Assembly: GCA_963832725.1 (NCBI GenBank)
Contig: CAWHVG010000008.1
Location: 1 to 64,000, forward strand
Length of the DNA stretch: 64,000 bases
Source: JAEZBP01 sp963832725
GTDB lineage: Bacteria; Myxococcota_A; Polyangia; Polyangiales; Sandaracinaceae
Reading direction: 5' to 3'
Part shown: positions 28,595 to 37,505 of the stretch, piece by piece
Layout: each line of letters begins with the position of its first letter
Position numbering within the stretch: position 1 is the first letter of the stretch
The notes under the pieces: generated by a model
What the model saw: the letters and a program-made list of their open reading frames with translations, nothing else
Database searches by the model: none
What the model was told of the DNA's origin: nothing
Translations under genes and position numbers: made by a program

Positions 28595-28759
28595 CTAATA
28601 CTGGCCCATGTAGATGTAGGCGCCCATATGGCCGCCGATGTCGCTGCACCGCGAAGTGCACTTCGAGACGGAGATGTTCGCGTTGCCTTGGAAGCTGGTC
28701 GCGCAGGCCGGAAGACAGGTGAGCAGAAACACCGCCGCAGCGTATTTCGTTTTCGTCAT
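28595..28759 (-). CDS. Tiny lipoprotein, 54 residues
   Basis: ATG 28759 follows a weak AGGA-type ribosome-binding site (the sequence upstream reads CAGGATCCTACCGCG). MTKTKYAAAVFLLTCLPAC is a lipoprotein signal with the lipobox Cys at residue 19. The mature peptide of ~36 residues has two more cysteines (SKCTSRCSDIG) and ends HMGAYIYMGQY. Its GC content is lower than in neighbouring genes. No family recognised. Position within a mobile/repeat island suggests an acquired gene. Confidence 0.55.
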   Translation of the reverse strand: MTKTKYAAAVFLLTCLPACATSFQGNANISVSKCTSRCSDIGGHMGAYIYMGQY

Positions 28760-28892
28760 CGCGGTAGGATCCTGAAAAACCGCGTCGACGGCAACGAACA
28801 TCGGTATTCCATTCGTCGCGTCGATGCCGGTCTTCCTCGTCTACGGTCTCCCGAGCAGCCCTGCCCAGGTCCGTTTTGGAGGTGCGGGTACG

Positions 28893-28951
28893 ACAGCCGG
28901 CAGGCGGAGAACGCGCTGATCAGCACCATCGCCTACGCGGCGGCATGAGGC
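28893..28951 (+). pseudogene. 3' fragment of a second transducer (ASRT) gene
   Basis: The last 18 codons of the transducer gene (DSRQAENALISTIAYAAA) recur here with about 90% nucleotide identity to 26218-26274, differing mainly at third positions and with its own stop. The 5' part is absent. The two copies flank the mobile island, as if tandem transducer genes once existed and the second lost its front. Confidence 0.75.
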
Positions 28952-28975
28952 ACCGCACTCGCGCACGACTGCGGC

Positions 28976-29449
28976 TCAGTTGGAGGTGCAGGGGAGACAC
29001 TCGAAGGGCTGATCGGGCGCCCTCTTGGCGCAGATCTCCCCGACCTCGCAGGATCGTGTGGAGCCGCACTGCGCGTCGCCGAAGTACCCGTGGTCAGCGC
29101 GCTCGCAGTATTCATACCCAGGATCACCGACAAGAGAGAAGGTGGCGACGCACAGAGCCGTCGGCTCGACCCAGCCGGCCCCGACACGGGCGGCCCAGTC
29201 CGCGCATCGCGCCAGAAACGCGTCGTCACACGATGCCTCTGTGACCGCGCCGCCGCCGACCCCGCCCCGCGCTTCCGGCGCAGGGCACGCCGCCGGACCC
29301 GCGTCCGCATCGGGTCGCCTGGCGTCGGCCGAGCCGCCGTCGAGTCGGGCGGCGTCCGCCGAGCCCGCATCGCCGCCGGCCCGCGACGTCGAGCACGAAC
29401 AACCCGCGATGGCAGCTCCGGCGACGCTGGCCAAGAGACCGAGCAGCAA
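28976..29449 (-). CDS. Cysteine-rich lipoprotein, paralogue of the adjacent gene
   Basis: About 157 residues. A hydrophobic signal (LLLGLLASVAGAAIAGC) has lipobox AIAGC, followed by a low-complexity Ala/Asp/Gly spacer and a domain with about ten cysteines ending CAKRAPDQPFECLPC. TTG 29449 is the only in-frame start after the upstream stop, but codons before it look coding, so the 5' end may contain an indel. The neighbour at 29489-30049 has the same order of parts (CxDWA.VGAG..P..C, then ECLPC near the C-terminus). Surface-exposed; function unknown. Confidence 0.6.
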   Translation of the reverse strand: MLLGLLASVAGAAIAGCSCSTSRAGGDAGSADAARLDGGSADARRPDADAGPAACPAPEARGGVGGGAVTEASCDDAFLARCADWAARVGAGWVEPTALCVATFSLVGDPGYEYCERADHGYFGDAQCGSTRSCEVGEICAKRAPDQPFECLPCTSN

Positions 29450-29488
29450 GAATCCGCAGCCCGACCGGCGCTCGCGCGACGCGTCCTC

Positions 29489-30049
29489 TCAATGGTAGTC
29501 GGCGCGGCATGGCAAGCACTCCATGGGTTCGCAGGGAGAGCGTCGCGCGCAGACTTGTCCGGGCCCGCAGGCCGGCCCGCGCCCGCAGAGACAGCTACCC
29601 AGGTCGTCGTACTGCCCGCAGAAGTCCGCCCTGGCGCAGACGGCGCCCGGTTGGGCACCCGGACTCCCACCGTCGGGTAGAGGAATGGTCACGCAAATGG
29701 AACTCGGATCGGTGAGCCCGGCGCCGACCTGCTGGGCCCAATCCCAGCACCGGGCGACGACGGGAGCATCGCACTGCAAATCGGTCACCGTCGGGCACGC
29801 GAAGACCGCGGCGTCGGACGGCGCCCCGTCGCGCACGATGCCGGCATCGGGGCAGACGGACGACGCCGCCGAATCGCGCGACGCATCCGCCCTCACCGAG
29901 CCGTCCATGGCGGCACCATCCATGGCGGCGTCCGCCCGGGACGACGCATCGACGGACGCGTCGGAGCCGTTCGAGCTCGAGCACGCCGCTGCGAACATCG
30001 CAACGAGCGAGATCCACCTGCTAGAGAGACGACGAGGGGAGGTAGGCAT
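29489..30049 (-). CDS. Cysteine-rich lipoprotein
   Basis: 186 residues with signal ISLVAMFAAAC (lipobox AAAC), a long Asp/Ala/Ser linker, and a cysteine-rich C-terminal domain (LQCDAPVVARCWDWAQQVG, CGQYDDLGSCLCGRG, CARRSPCEPMECLPC). Its ATG overlaps the 3' end of the upstream propeller gene by 29 bases, so both are probably on one transcript. Tandem paralogue of 28976-29449. Such Asp/Ala-linker lipoproteins are frequent in myxobacteria. Confidence 0.7.
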   Translation of the reverse strand: MPTSPRRLSSRWISLVAMFAAACSSSNGSDASVDASSRADAAMDGAAMDGSVRADASRDSAASSVCPDAGIVRDGAPSDAAVFACPTVTDLQCDAPVVARCWDWAQQVGAGLTDPSSICVTIPLPDGGSPGAQPGAVCARADFCGQYDDLGSCLCGRGPACGPGQVCARRSPCEPMECLPCRADYH

Positions 30050-32709
30050 CCGGGCTCCAAAGGTAACCGATACCGTTGCGGGTACCGTCCGGCGTGAGCT
30101 GGCGCGCGATGAACGCGTGCTGCGGGCTCAACGCCGTCGTATCGATGTCGCCATAAAACGCATCACCGTTTCCCGGGTCCCACCACCCCGTGGAGCTGCT
30201 CGGCGGCGCCTCTTCCCATCGCCACCAGCTTCCTGTGTCCGCCAGCTCAACGAATGATTCCATGATCTGGTAGTTTGCAGCACCTACCGGATCATTGCGA
30301 AAATCATACCAGCTGTTCGCTACTATTCCGTAGTTGAAGATCATCGTGGCCGGTACCGTATGGTCAACCCACTGGGAAAACGAATCCCGGTTCGCGCGGT
30401 ACATCTGTGTCTGGTTCACCGGCGCGCTGTTCGAACAGCCCCCGCTGGGCAAGCACCACCCAGTCCCTGGCGAGTAGATCGCGGTGAAGACATCCAACCG
30501 GCACTGAGAATACGAAGATGTGCATGGGGAGTCGTTGCCGTTGATGTTGACGCCCGTGAGAGCCTGGAGCGTGACAGCGAGATTTCCATCTTGGGACACC
30601 TGTAGCCGGCTCGACCATCGGCGATAGTTGCCGGGGCTCGCAGTTACGCCGGCGTCCGGAACTGGGCTCTCCGGATGATACTGACTGCCAGAAGCCTGGT
30701 TGACGCGATAATACAGGCACTGCACGGGCTCCGAGCTCCAATCCGGTGTGGTGCACGAGGCTCCAAGGTCCTGCCAGTTACTGATCTTTCGAATGCCGAC
30801 CGATGCGTCGTAGGGGCTCGGGATCGGATCGCACGCAGTGTCGTAGCCGAGCGCCAGCCAAACCGCTCCAGCGCCGGACTCCACGAGATACGTGGAAACG
30901 CGATCATAGGGCTGCGGAGGTAGGCGGACTGGCAAAGCCCACGGCGTGCACCACGCGCTGTCGTTGTCGCACGTCGTCGTGCCGTTTGGTCCGCCGTGGC
31001 AGTACGTGAAGTAGCCGAGACTGGTATGTTGGGACGTTGCCCCATGCCAGGCAGCGTAGAGAAAATTAGGGCGAGACTTGTCTGCCGTCATCCACGGCCG
31101 GTCAGTGAGATAATTCGCGATTGGACCAACATAGTGCGGGGCAGTGAACGTCGTAAGTCCCGTCGCGCGAGCGATCACCAAACCACATGTGAGTCCACCA
31201 CAGCTTGAAATCTGCGAAGGGGTGATCCCTCCGGACATGTTGGTGATGTACAGAGTACCGTTTGAGTCATATGCGATGTTGGTGTCATCCCGATCTGTTA
31301 CGATGAAATCCTTGGGCACGGTCCAGGTGCTCCCATCGTCGACCGACCGCACGACGTTTCCGTAGATATCGATGAGAGCGATATCTCCCCAGAACGCCGC
31401 ACCAGACACCTCTCCGTCAAGTTTGGCGGACCCGTCACCCCAGCCAACAACATCGCGCGCGGTGAGCATGCTTCGCCATCGGTAGACAAAGTCCGAAAAG
31501 TGGCGCTCTCACCTCCATATCAAAGAGGTAGTCCATGCGGCTGCTCGTCACGCTGATGTTTCGCATCTGTCCAACAGTGTATCCGTTGCTGCCCGACTGA
31601 TCGACGGAACCAACGATCGACGGGCCTATGATGTCGCGACCGGGCTTTAGGTCAGGAGGCAGCCCGCCGTTATAGCCCCAGCAGGTGGCTGTCCCTCCGC
31701 TCACGCTACTCGGCTCGTGACACGCCCAACCTTCGACCATGTAAGCGTTCGTGAAGAACGCCGTGAAGCCAGTCCAGCCATCGTAAGTGCCATACACCTG
31801 GTCGATCGCGGGCCCTTGCCAGTTCACGCCGCTGTTCGGGCTCAGCCATGTATAACTGTCTACCGCCGCGAGTTGGGTCCACGTCCACGTGCTTCCTCCG
31901 TTCGAAGAGCTCGCGACGAACAGCACGTCTCCGACGGAGTATTGGTCCCAGGCGGTTACCAGGACCCGAAAGTCATTAGCTGGTCCCGCAGCCGAGATGC
32001 TTCCGTCGAGAACATAGGAATATGGGGAGGTTGGCAATGCCGGCAAGTTCTGCCACTGGTCCGCCCTCCACGAGTAGCGCTGCAGTACATTGCTGGTACC
32101 GGACGCTACAGAAAACACATCGACATCAGCCGTGTAGGGATTGTATGCGATCTCGATAGAGTTCCCAGATGCCAGGTGAGTCCCCCGCCGGATCGATTCA
32201 TCTTCCCAGATGCACGAGCTCGCCGAGCTCCCCAGATGACAGGTCCAAATGTGGCCATTCGAAAGGCGAACGGCGACCGCGACGTAACCGTTGCTGCCGG
32301 GCGCTGCGGCGGCCGCGAATGGCGCACCGGCCAGCGAGACGCCTGGATTGCCGAGCGATCTCCAGGTCCCGTCGTCGGCGCGTAGCTCTCGCAAGGTCCC
32401 GTCCGTTGCGGAGATCGCGAACACGCGACTATAGCCCCACGCTGAATCTGGCACCGCGCCCGCCACGCCGCTGACCAGATAGAAGCTACTTCCATCCGCT
32501 GGAGGGGACACTCGGGTCCACGTGCGCGTGGCGCTGCTGCGCCAAACCACGTTCCCAGCCGCCGTGAGGGCATACGCTCGCGTCTCGGTGGGCAGCTGTA
32601 GAAGAGTCATGGGGCTGGTGGGCGAGAGGTCATCGCTCACAGCCAGGGCCAACGACGAGCTGAGCCAGAGCGCAAGGCCCAGCGTAGTGCCGAACATGCG
32701 CCGCGTCAT
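30021..32709 (-). CDS. Large exported beta-propeller-like protein (one frameshift)
   Basis: Two ORFs (30021-31469 and 31435-32709) join into one protein of ~895 residues. The join is near 31490, after SSRMDYLFDMEVR and before YRWRSMLTARDVVGWGDG. Start ATG 32709 has a strong site (AAGGAGCGCGCG). The signal peptide is RRMFGTTLGLALWLSSSLALA. The body has repeated Asp-box-like BNR motifs (SSNGGSTWTWTQL, SVDDGSTWTVPKD), as in sialidase/propeller folds, and many Trp, Tyr and Ser residues. GC content is clearly lower than in the surroundings, which suggests horizontal acquisition or a different selective regime. The start overlaps the stop of the Cys-rich lipoprotein upstream (ATGA). Probable secreted or surface protein, substrate unknown. 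Confidence 0.7.
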
Positions 32710-33212
32710 CGCGCGCTCCTTCCCGCGAACCGCGGGACGGTCGCGAGCGGACCGCTGAGGCAATGCCCTTGGATACAGGTTGTCCCGACGTCGCAGACGC
32801 TGCCGCAGCCGCCGCAGTTGTTCGGGTCGCCGACGGTGTCGAGGCAGGCGCCGTCACAGTAGGACTCCCACGGGAGACAGCGCGCGGCCGGGACTACTGC
32901 TTCCGCCGAGCCGGTCGGACCACCAGTCGAGCGCACCATGCAGCGCCCGGAGCGGCACGACGCACCCGGAGGGCACACTGCGTTGCAGCCGCCGCAGTTC
33001 TGGGCGTCGTGGCGGATGTCAACGCATCGTCTCGAGCAGAGGACCTCGTCGAAGGCGCAGGCGATGATGTCGGAGCCGGTGGCGGCGACCACCGCGCTGC
33101 GCGTGCTCTCGACATCATCGTCGAGCGGGTCCGCAGCCGCGCATCCCGACAGGCCGACCAGGAGGCTAAAGAGGCATCCCATGAGCGAGCGAGCGAGCAA
33201 TGCAGATGCCAT
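32706..33212 (-). CDS. Lipoprotein with two NCGGC cysteine repeats
   Basis: 168 residues from ATG 33212 (site AGGAGG). The signal FSLLVGLSGC has lipobox LSGC. Two copies of the module C-x3-C-x-D-x5-D-x2-NCGGC-x3-C-x2-G-x2-C-x2-G-x-C are visible (CSRRCVDIRHDAQNCGGC and CDGACLDTVGDPNNCGGC). This module is common in myxobacterial exported proteins and probably forms disulfide-stabilised adhesion or spacer units. It is translationally coupled to the propeller gene downstream (ATGA overlap). Confidence 0.75.
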   Translation of the reverse strand: MASALLARSLMGCLFSLLVGLSGCAAADPLDDDVESTRSAVVAATGSDIIACAFDEVLCSRRCVDIRHDAQNCGGCNAVCPPGASCRSGRCMVRSTGGPTGSAEAVVPAARCLPWESYCDGACLDTVGDPNNCGGCGSVCDVGTTCIQGHCLSGPLATVPRFAGRSAR

Positions 33213-33324
33213 GTGTCCTCCTAGCCAGGCGCGCATAACGCGCCGTTGCAGCCTATAGACTGTCTTGATGGAGGAACTTGCGCGTGAGAGAAATGTCCCA
33301 ATTCGTGGTGGAACTCATCCGCTC

Positions 33325-34053
33325 TCAGCGGATCGGACTGTGCCGCCGCGGCCGGCTCTTGGCGTTGACCCTCTGGCGCAGCCAGTGCGCACGTTTCCCT
33401 GTGCCACCACATTTGGCGAGGATCTGCGTCATGTGGTTGGCTACCGTCTTCTCGGACACCCCGAGCTCTTCAGCGACCTCTTTGCGGGTGAAGTCAGCCA
33501 CGACGAGCTCGGCGACCCGCATCTCGGCGCGCGTCAGGTCGCCGTCCGAGAGGTCGAAGAGCGAAGCCCAGACACCCACCGTTCGCTGCTCGTGGTCCAG
33601 CGCGTCCTCGACGAAGCCATCGATGAGCCGCCCGAACCGCTGGGGTCTCGCGGATACCGTCGACCGGAGGATCACGCGGACGCGAGAAGACGCCGGGAGA
33701 GAGGCGTGATCGAGCTGACGCCGTGTCTGCGGCGCAACCAAGAGAATGGGCATGGCGTCCGCAATCAGATTCTCCAGCGCTCGTACCCCGTGCCCGTGTG
33801 GCAGGTCGACAACGAGACCGATCCGGGGGTACGGTCCGGCGAGCGTCGCCTGCACCTGTTCGACGCTCTCCACGCGGTCTACCGGCCGAACTTCGGACAA
33901 CCGCGTCACCAGATCTGCGCAACCGACTGGATCGGCGTGGACGACGATAAACCGGCCGATGAGGGCAAGCTGGTCGATCTGACCCGACGCACCGCCGGCG
34001 AAGGTGATGTCACCCTGAGACTTGGGGACGCGACGTCGTGAGGCTCGGTCCAT
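33325..34053 (-). CDS. LuxR-type transcriptional regulator with degenerate receiver
   Basis: 242 residues. The C-terminus is a clear LuxR helix-turn-helix (LTRAEMRVAELVVADFTRK, EVAEELGVSEKTVANHMTQ). The N-terminal ~120 residues resemble a receiver fold (FIVVHADPVGCADLV, GLVVDLPHG, MPILLVAPQ) but lack the usual acidic pocket and a convincing phospho-acceptor at the normal position, so it is probably phosphorylation-independent. ATG 34053 with GGAG at proper spacing is preferred to GTG 34083. It is transcribed in the same direction as the lipoprotein/propeller cluster and may control it. Confidence 0.8.
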   Translation of the reverse strand: MDRASRRRVPKSQGDITFAGGASGQIDQLALIGRFIVVHADPVGCADLVTRLSEVRPVDRVESVEQVQATLAGPYPRIGLVVDLPHGHGVRALENLIADAMPILLVAPQTRRQLDHASLPASSRVRVILRSTVSARPQRFGRLIDGFVEDALDHEQRTVGVWASLFDLSDGDLTRAEMRVAELVVADFTRKEVAEELGVSEKTVANHMTQILAKCGGTGKRAHWLRQRVNAKSRPRRHSPIR

Positions 34054-34143
34054 GGCGCACTCCGGCTTCTCAGCATGACGCACCGTTCGACGGTTGGGAA
34101 CCGCGAGTGGACCGAAATCCGCCAGAGTCCGGGCGGTCGATCG

Positions 34144-34157
34144 TCAACATGTGTTGA
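34144..34157. promoter_or_regulatory. Perfect 14-bp palindrome upstream of the LuxR-type gene
   Basis: TCAACATGTGTTGA is a perfect inverted repeat 90 bases upstream of the regulator start. A TTGACA hexamer overlaps its right half. It could be an operator, perhaps for the regulator itself. No matching second site was seen. Confidence 0.4.
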
Positions 34158-34423
34158 CATGAGGACCAAGATGACGCGCGTTTCAGGCGCGCTCCCCGAC
34201 ACTTGTCATCCGTATCGCGGCGCCATCGAAGCCATCGGACGTCGGCCCGCTCGCTCACCACAAGGGCGACGGCGTCGACTCGCGTTCGGCTGACTCGACA
34301 GTCGCCCACCGTCGCCGCAACCCTGGCCAGGTTCGTCTTGGGAGATGCGCTCCTCCACGATCCACCCTCGCAAAACTGGCGAGGCTCGCCGCCTCGCGCC
34401 GACTCTTTGGCTGAGGAGAGAGC

Positions 34424-34587
34424 ATGAGCACGATCCGCACCGCCCTCGTGAGCAGCTGCGTGCAGGCCGACTGGCGCTCGACCGCGCCGCGCTGAAGACG
34501 CGCGTCCCGCAAAATGACCTCTGGCGCGTCGCGCCCGAGGACCTCGCGGAGGCCAAGGACGACGCGGTGCGGGAGGTGCACCCATGA
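34424..34587 (+). CDS. Small ORF (54 residues, one frame change), function unknown
   Basis: ATG 34424 follows GAGGAGAGAGC. MSTIRTALVSSC runs to a stop after 23 codons, but adding one base near 34468 links it to LALDRAALKTRVPQNDLW and EDLAEAKDDAVREVHP. Third-codon positions are almost all G or C in both pieces, which supports real coding. The stop overlaps the next ORF (ATGA). Confidence 0.35.
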
Positions 34588-34718
34588 TCGAGCAGGCGCC
34601 GACCGACCTGGTCCAGATACTCGGGGCGGAGCACCGCGGTCGCGACCAGCCCCTCCCTGCGGGAGGTTGGCTGCGGAAGGGCCTGCTGCGCCACGCGCCC
34701 CGATATTTCACCAGCTAA
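34584..34718 (+). CDS. Small ORF (44 residues) overlapping its upstream partner
   Basis: MIEQAPTDLVQILGAEHRGR ... ends RHAPRYFTS. It starts inside the stop of the preceding ORF (ATGA), an arrangement typical of coupled genes. GC-rich third positions support coding. No family is recognised. It lies 219 bases upstream of the Rad50-like ATPase. Confidence 0.35.
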   Translation: MIEQAPTDLVQILGAEHRGRDQPLPAGGWLRKGLLRHAPRYFTS

Positions 34719-34937
34719 GACATTGACACGTAAACACGCGCAAATTCGACCACAAGAGCCCCAAACAGCGCAAAAAACGCGCTCCTCGCGACAATTTGTC
34801 TTAGTTGGTAAAACATCTACCCGCCGACCTCACCGATCGCCCGCGATCGCGAGGCGAAACGCGCCTCGCCTCATCGGTGATCCGCTGCCCGGAAGGGCTG
34901 GACCTGGATCCCCCTTCGAGTAAGGTCGAGCCCCATC

Positions 34938-36774
34938 GTGGGCACTCAGACCTTCCTCGCGCTCGACGAGCCGTTCATCCCCGTTCCAGTGCGCACCGAG
35001 CCGCGCGTTTGGCTGGAGCACGTGCGCATCTTTGCGGCGCCCGACCGCGAGCTGCGCCGCATGCGGCTGACGCCGGGGCTCAACATCGTGTGGGCGCCCG
35101 ACGCGGGGCCGGAGGAGAAGGTCGGCTCGCGCATCGGTCACGGCGCCGGCAAGACCTTGCTCTGTCGCATGCTCCGCCACGCGCTCGGCGAGCCGGACCT
35201 GGCCAGCCCCGACGACGCGACGGCGCTGGCGCGCATGTTCCCGGAGGGCTTCATCGAGGCCGAGGTCCACGTCGACCGCGTGCGCTGGGCGGTGCGTCGC
35301 TCGTTCGATCCCGAGCGCGGGAGCGTGGCGCTCGCCGGCGATCTCGCGGCGCTCGACGCCTGCGAAGAGGCGCTGGCCTACGACGATTTCCTGGCCGCCG
35401 CGCGAGCGAGCCTCGGTGCCAGCGCGGCCACCATCGCGGCGGGCGATCCCTGGCTCGCGACCTTGGCCTGGATGAGCCGCGATCAGGAGCGGCGCTTCGG
35501 CGGCGCGCTCCGCTGGCGCGACCGGCTGGCCAGCCCCGGCAGCAAGATGGCGCGGGTGGCCAACCTCGAGCGTATCCGTGTGATCCGTTCGCTGCTCCGG
35601 CTCCGCGGCGAAGACGACGTGGCGGCCGAGCGCTCGGTCACCGAGCTCGAGATGGACGAGAAGCTCTGCATTCGCCAGCTCGCCGAGTGCGAGCGCGAGG
35701 TGACCTGGCTCTCCATGCGGCTGGCCCGCGAGGGCGTCGGCGACGTCAGCGAGCTCGCCGGGCAGCCGCTCGTGCTGCGGGCCGCGGTGAAGACGCTGGA
35801 GGCGGACGTCGACGCGCTCGAGGCCGACGGCGGCGAGCCGAAGTCGCTGGCCAAGGCGCGCGCCGCGCACGAGCGAGCCCTGCGCGAAGAGGCCATCCGG
35901 TCGGTGGAGGTGCAGCAGCGCGAGGCCACGCTGGCCGCCCTGCGCGCGCACGAGGCGGGCGACGATCACGGCGCGAGCTGCACGGCCTGCCACGTGCCGG
36001 TGGCGGCGGCGTTCGAGCGCTCGCGCCGGCGCAGCCCGGTCGAGCAGGCCGAGCGAGAGCTGGCCCGCGCGAAGAAGCTGCACGACAAGGCGCTGGCGCA
36101 GTCGACGCGCGCTCGCACCAAGCTGGACACCGAGCTGGAGCGCCACCGGGTGGCCCAGCGCGGCGCCTGGAGCCGCTGGGCCGACGCGCGCGACCGGCTG
36201 AACCGCGCCCGCGAGCTGGAGCGGCAGCGTCAGCGCAAAGACGAGCTGGCGGCGCGTCTGATCCACGTCCAGAACGAGCTGGCCGAGGCCCGCGGCGAGC
36301 GGGAGCGCACGCTGCGCGAGCACGGCAAGCGGGTGGGCCGCGTCTCGGACGTCTACGACTTCGTGGTGCGGCGCCTGGCCGGTCAGGACGTCTCCGGCCG
36401 CTTCGCGCTCAACGCGACCGCGCTCGAGGCGGCCATCCGTATGCCCGACGGCCGCTCGGCCACCAGCCCCGCCTTCCGCGTGCTGGAGACCCTGGCGCTC
36501 GAATCTCACGGCTCTGATCCTGGCCGCCGAGGACCGCGCGGACCTGCCGGGGCTCTTGATCCACGACAGCCCGCGCGAGGCGGACCTGGCGCGCTCCCAC
36601 TACGACGCCCTCTACCGGCTGGTGGGCTGGATCGAGGACGCCACCTCGACGCCCGGTTTCCAGTACATCGTCACCACGACGACGAACCCGCCGCGCTCGT
36701 CCGCCTTCCGCGCCATCCGCCTCGGCGCGGCGCAGAACGACGATCTGCTGCTGCGCACCGCGCTCCGGCGCTGA
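34938..36774 (+). CDS. SMC/Rad50-like ABC ATPase with coiled coils and CxxC hook (one frameshift)
   Basis: About 612 residues from GTG 34938. Walker A: SRIGHGAGKTLLCRMLRH near residue 70. Two long coiled-coil arms (about 230-335 and 360-480) are separated by SCTACHVPV around residue 346, a CxxC at the coil apex like the Rad50 zinc hook. Removing G at 36501 restores LALNLTALILAAEDR and the Walker B/D-loop segment GLLIHDSPREADLARSH, then TTTTNPPRSS. Single-gene Rad50-like ATPases of this size are common parts of defence and DNA-repair systems. No Mre11-type nuclease is adjacent, and the only possible partners are the tiny ORFs upstream. About 220 bases of AT-richer non-coding DNA precede the start. 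Confidence 0.7.
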
Positions 36775-36783
36775 AGGCTCGGC

Positions 36784-37359
36784 CTACCAGCGCACCTCGA
36801 GGAGGGACCGCCCCTCCGCCAGCGCCTCGTCGCGGCGGAGCACCGTTCCGCCCGTCTTCAGGTAGGCGAGGATCGCCTCGCAGGTGGCTCCGTAGCTGGT
36901 CAGAAACGAGCGCCGTTCACAGAGGATCGGCGGCAGCTCGTCCAGGAGCACGTCCACCGCGCCTTCGTCGAGGCGCCCGAGCGTGAGCGTCCCCGCGTCG
37001 CGTGAGATCAGCTCGTGGATGCGTGGCGCCATGCGCATCATCGACGCCGGCGAACGCCCGTAGAGCCTCAGCGCGCCCGCCACGATGGGCCGGAGCAGCA
37101 CGCTCTCGAACGCCTGCAGGAGGACCTCGCGGTGCAGGTCCCGTGCGTAGAGCGTGCCCAGCAGTTCATCCATCGTCTCGCCCACCTCGAGGTGCAGCTC
37201 CGCGGGCGCCCACGCCGTGATCCCGAGCTGGCGCAGCTCCTTGCGCACGTCTTTCAGCGCTTCCAGCACCGGCTCACGCTTGCCCTCCGGGAGCTGCCTC
37301 TTGAGCGTCCCGATGGTGAGCTTGGTCCAGCTCGCGCGAATCTCTGGGGCTCGGCTCAC
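36784..37359 (-). CDS. Myxobacterial DUF2378-like protein (tentative)
   Basis: 191 residues from GTG 37359 (GGAGAC upstream). All-helical, with a central segment ALRLYGRSPASMMRMAPRI then DAGTLTLGRL that resembles the myxobacterial paralogous family of ~180 residues known as DUF2378/TIGR02265, whose function is unknown. The assignment is tentative. Its stop lies 9 bases from the stop of the convergent Rad50-like gene. Confidence 0.5.
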   Translation of the reverse strand: MSRAPEIRASWTKLTIGTLKRQLPEGKREPVLEALKDVRKELRQLGITAWAPAELHLEVGETMDELLGTLYARDLHREVLLQAFESVLLRPIVAGALRLYGRSPASMMRMAPRIHELISRDAGTLTLGRLDEGAVDVLLDELPPILCERRSFLTSYGATCEAILAYLKTGGTVLRRDEALAEGRSLLEVRW

Positions 37360-37505
37360 GATGTCTCCGTGGGTCTCGCGATCTCGCGCCGCGGGTGGAG
37401 CTCGTCGACCATCCGTCGCTCTCCGCACGCGGTCGGCACTCGTTCGTGGCGTGTCATGACGGGGCTCTCATCGGGCGAGGCTGGGGAGCGAGGTTCAAGG
37501 CTGCC

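Noticed and set aside
28475..28948. 157-codon plus ORF ending in the transducer tail
   Set aside because: Only the last 18 codons match the transducer. The preceding sequence is unrelated and runs antisense through the small lipoprotein gene.
26271..28951. A composite transposon made of the IS91 relic and the ISL3 element
   Set aside because: The ISL3 element has its own exact target duplication inside the repeat array, so it entered independently. The IS91 relic lacks ends and most of its gene.
34790..34825. tRNA-like stretch (AGTTGGTAAAACATCTACC)
   Set aside because: It resembles a D-loop only superficially. No acceptor stem, anticodon stem or TTC arm could be folded around it.
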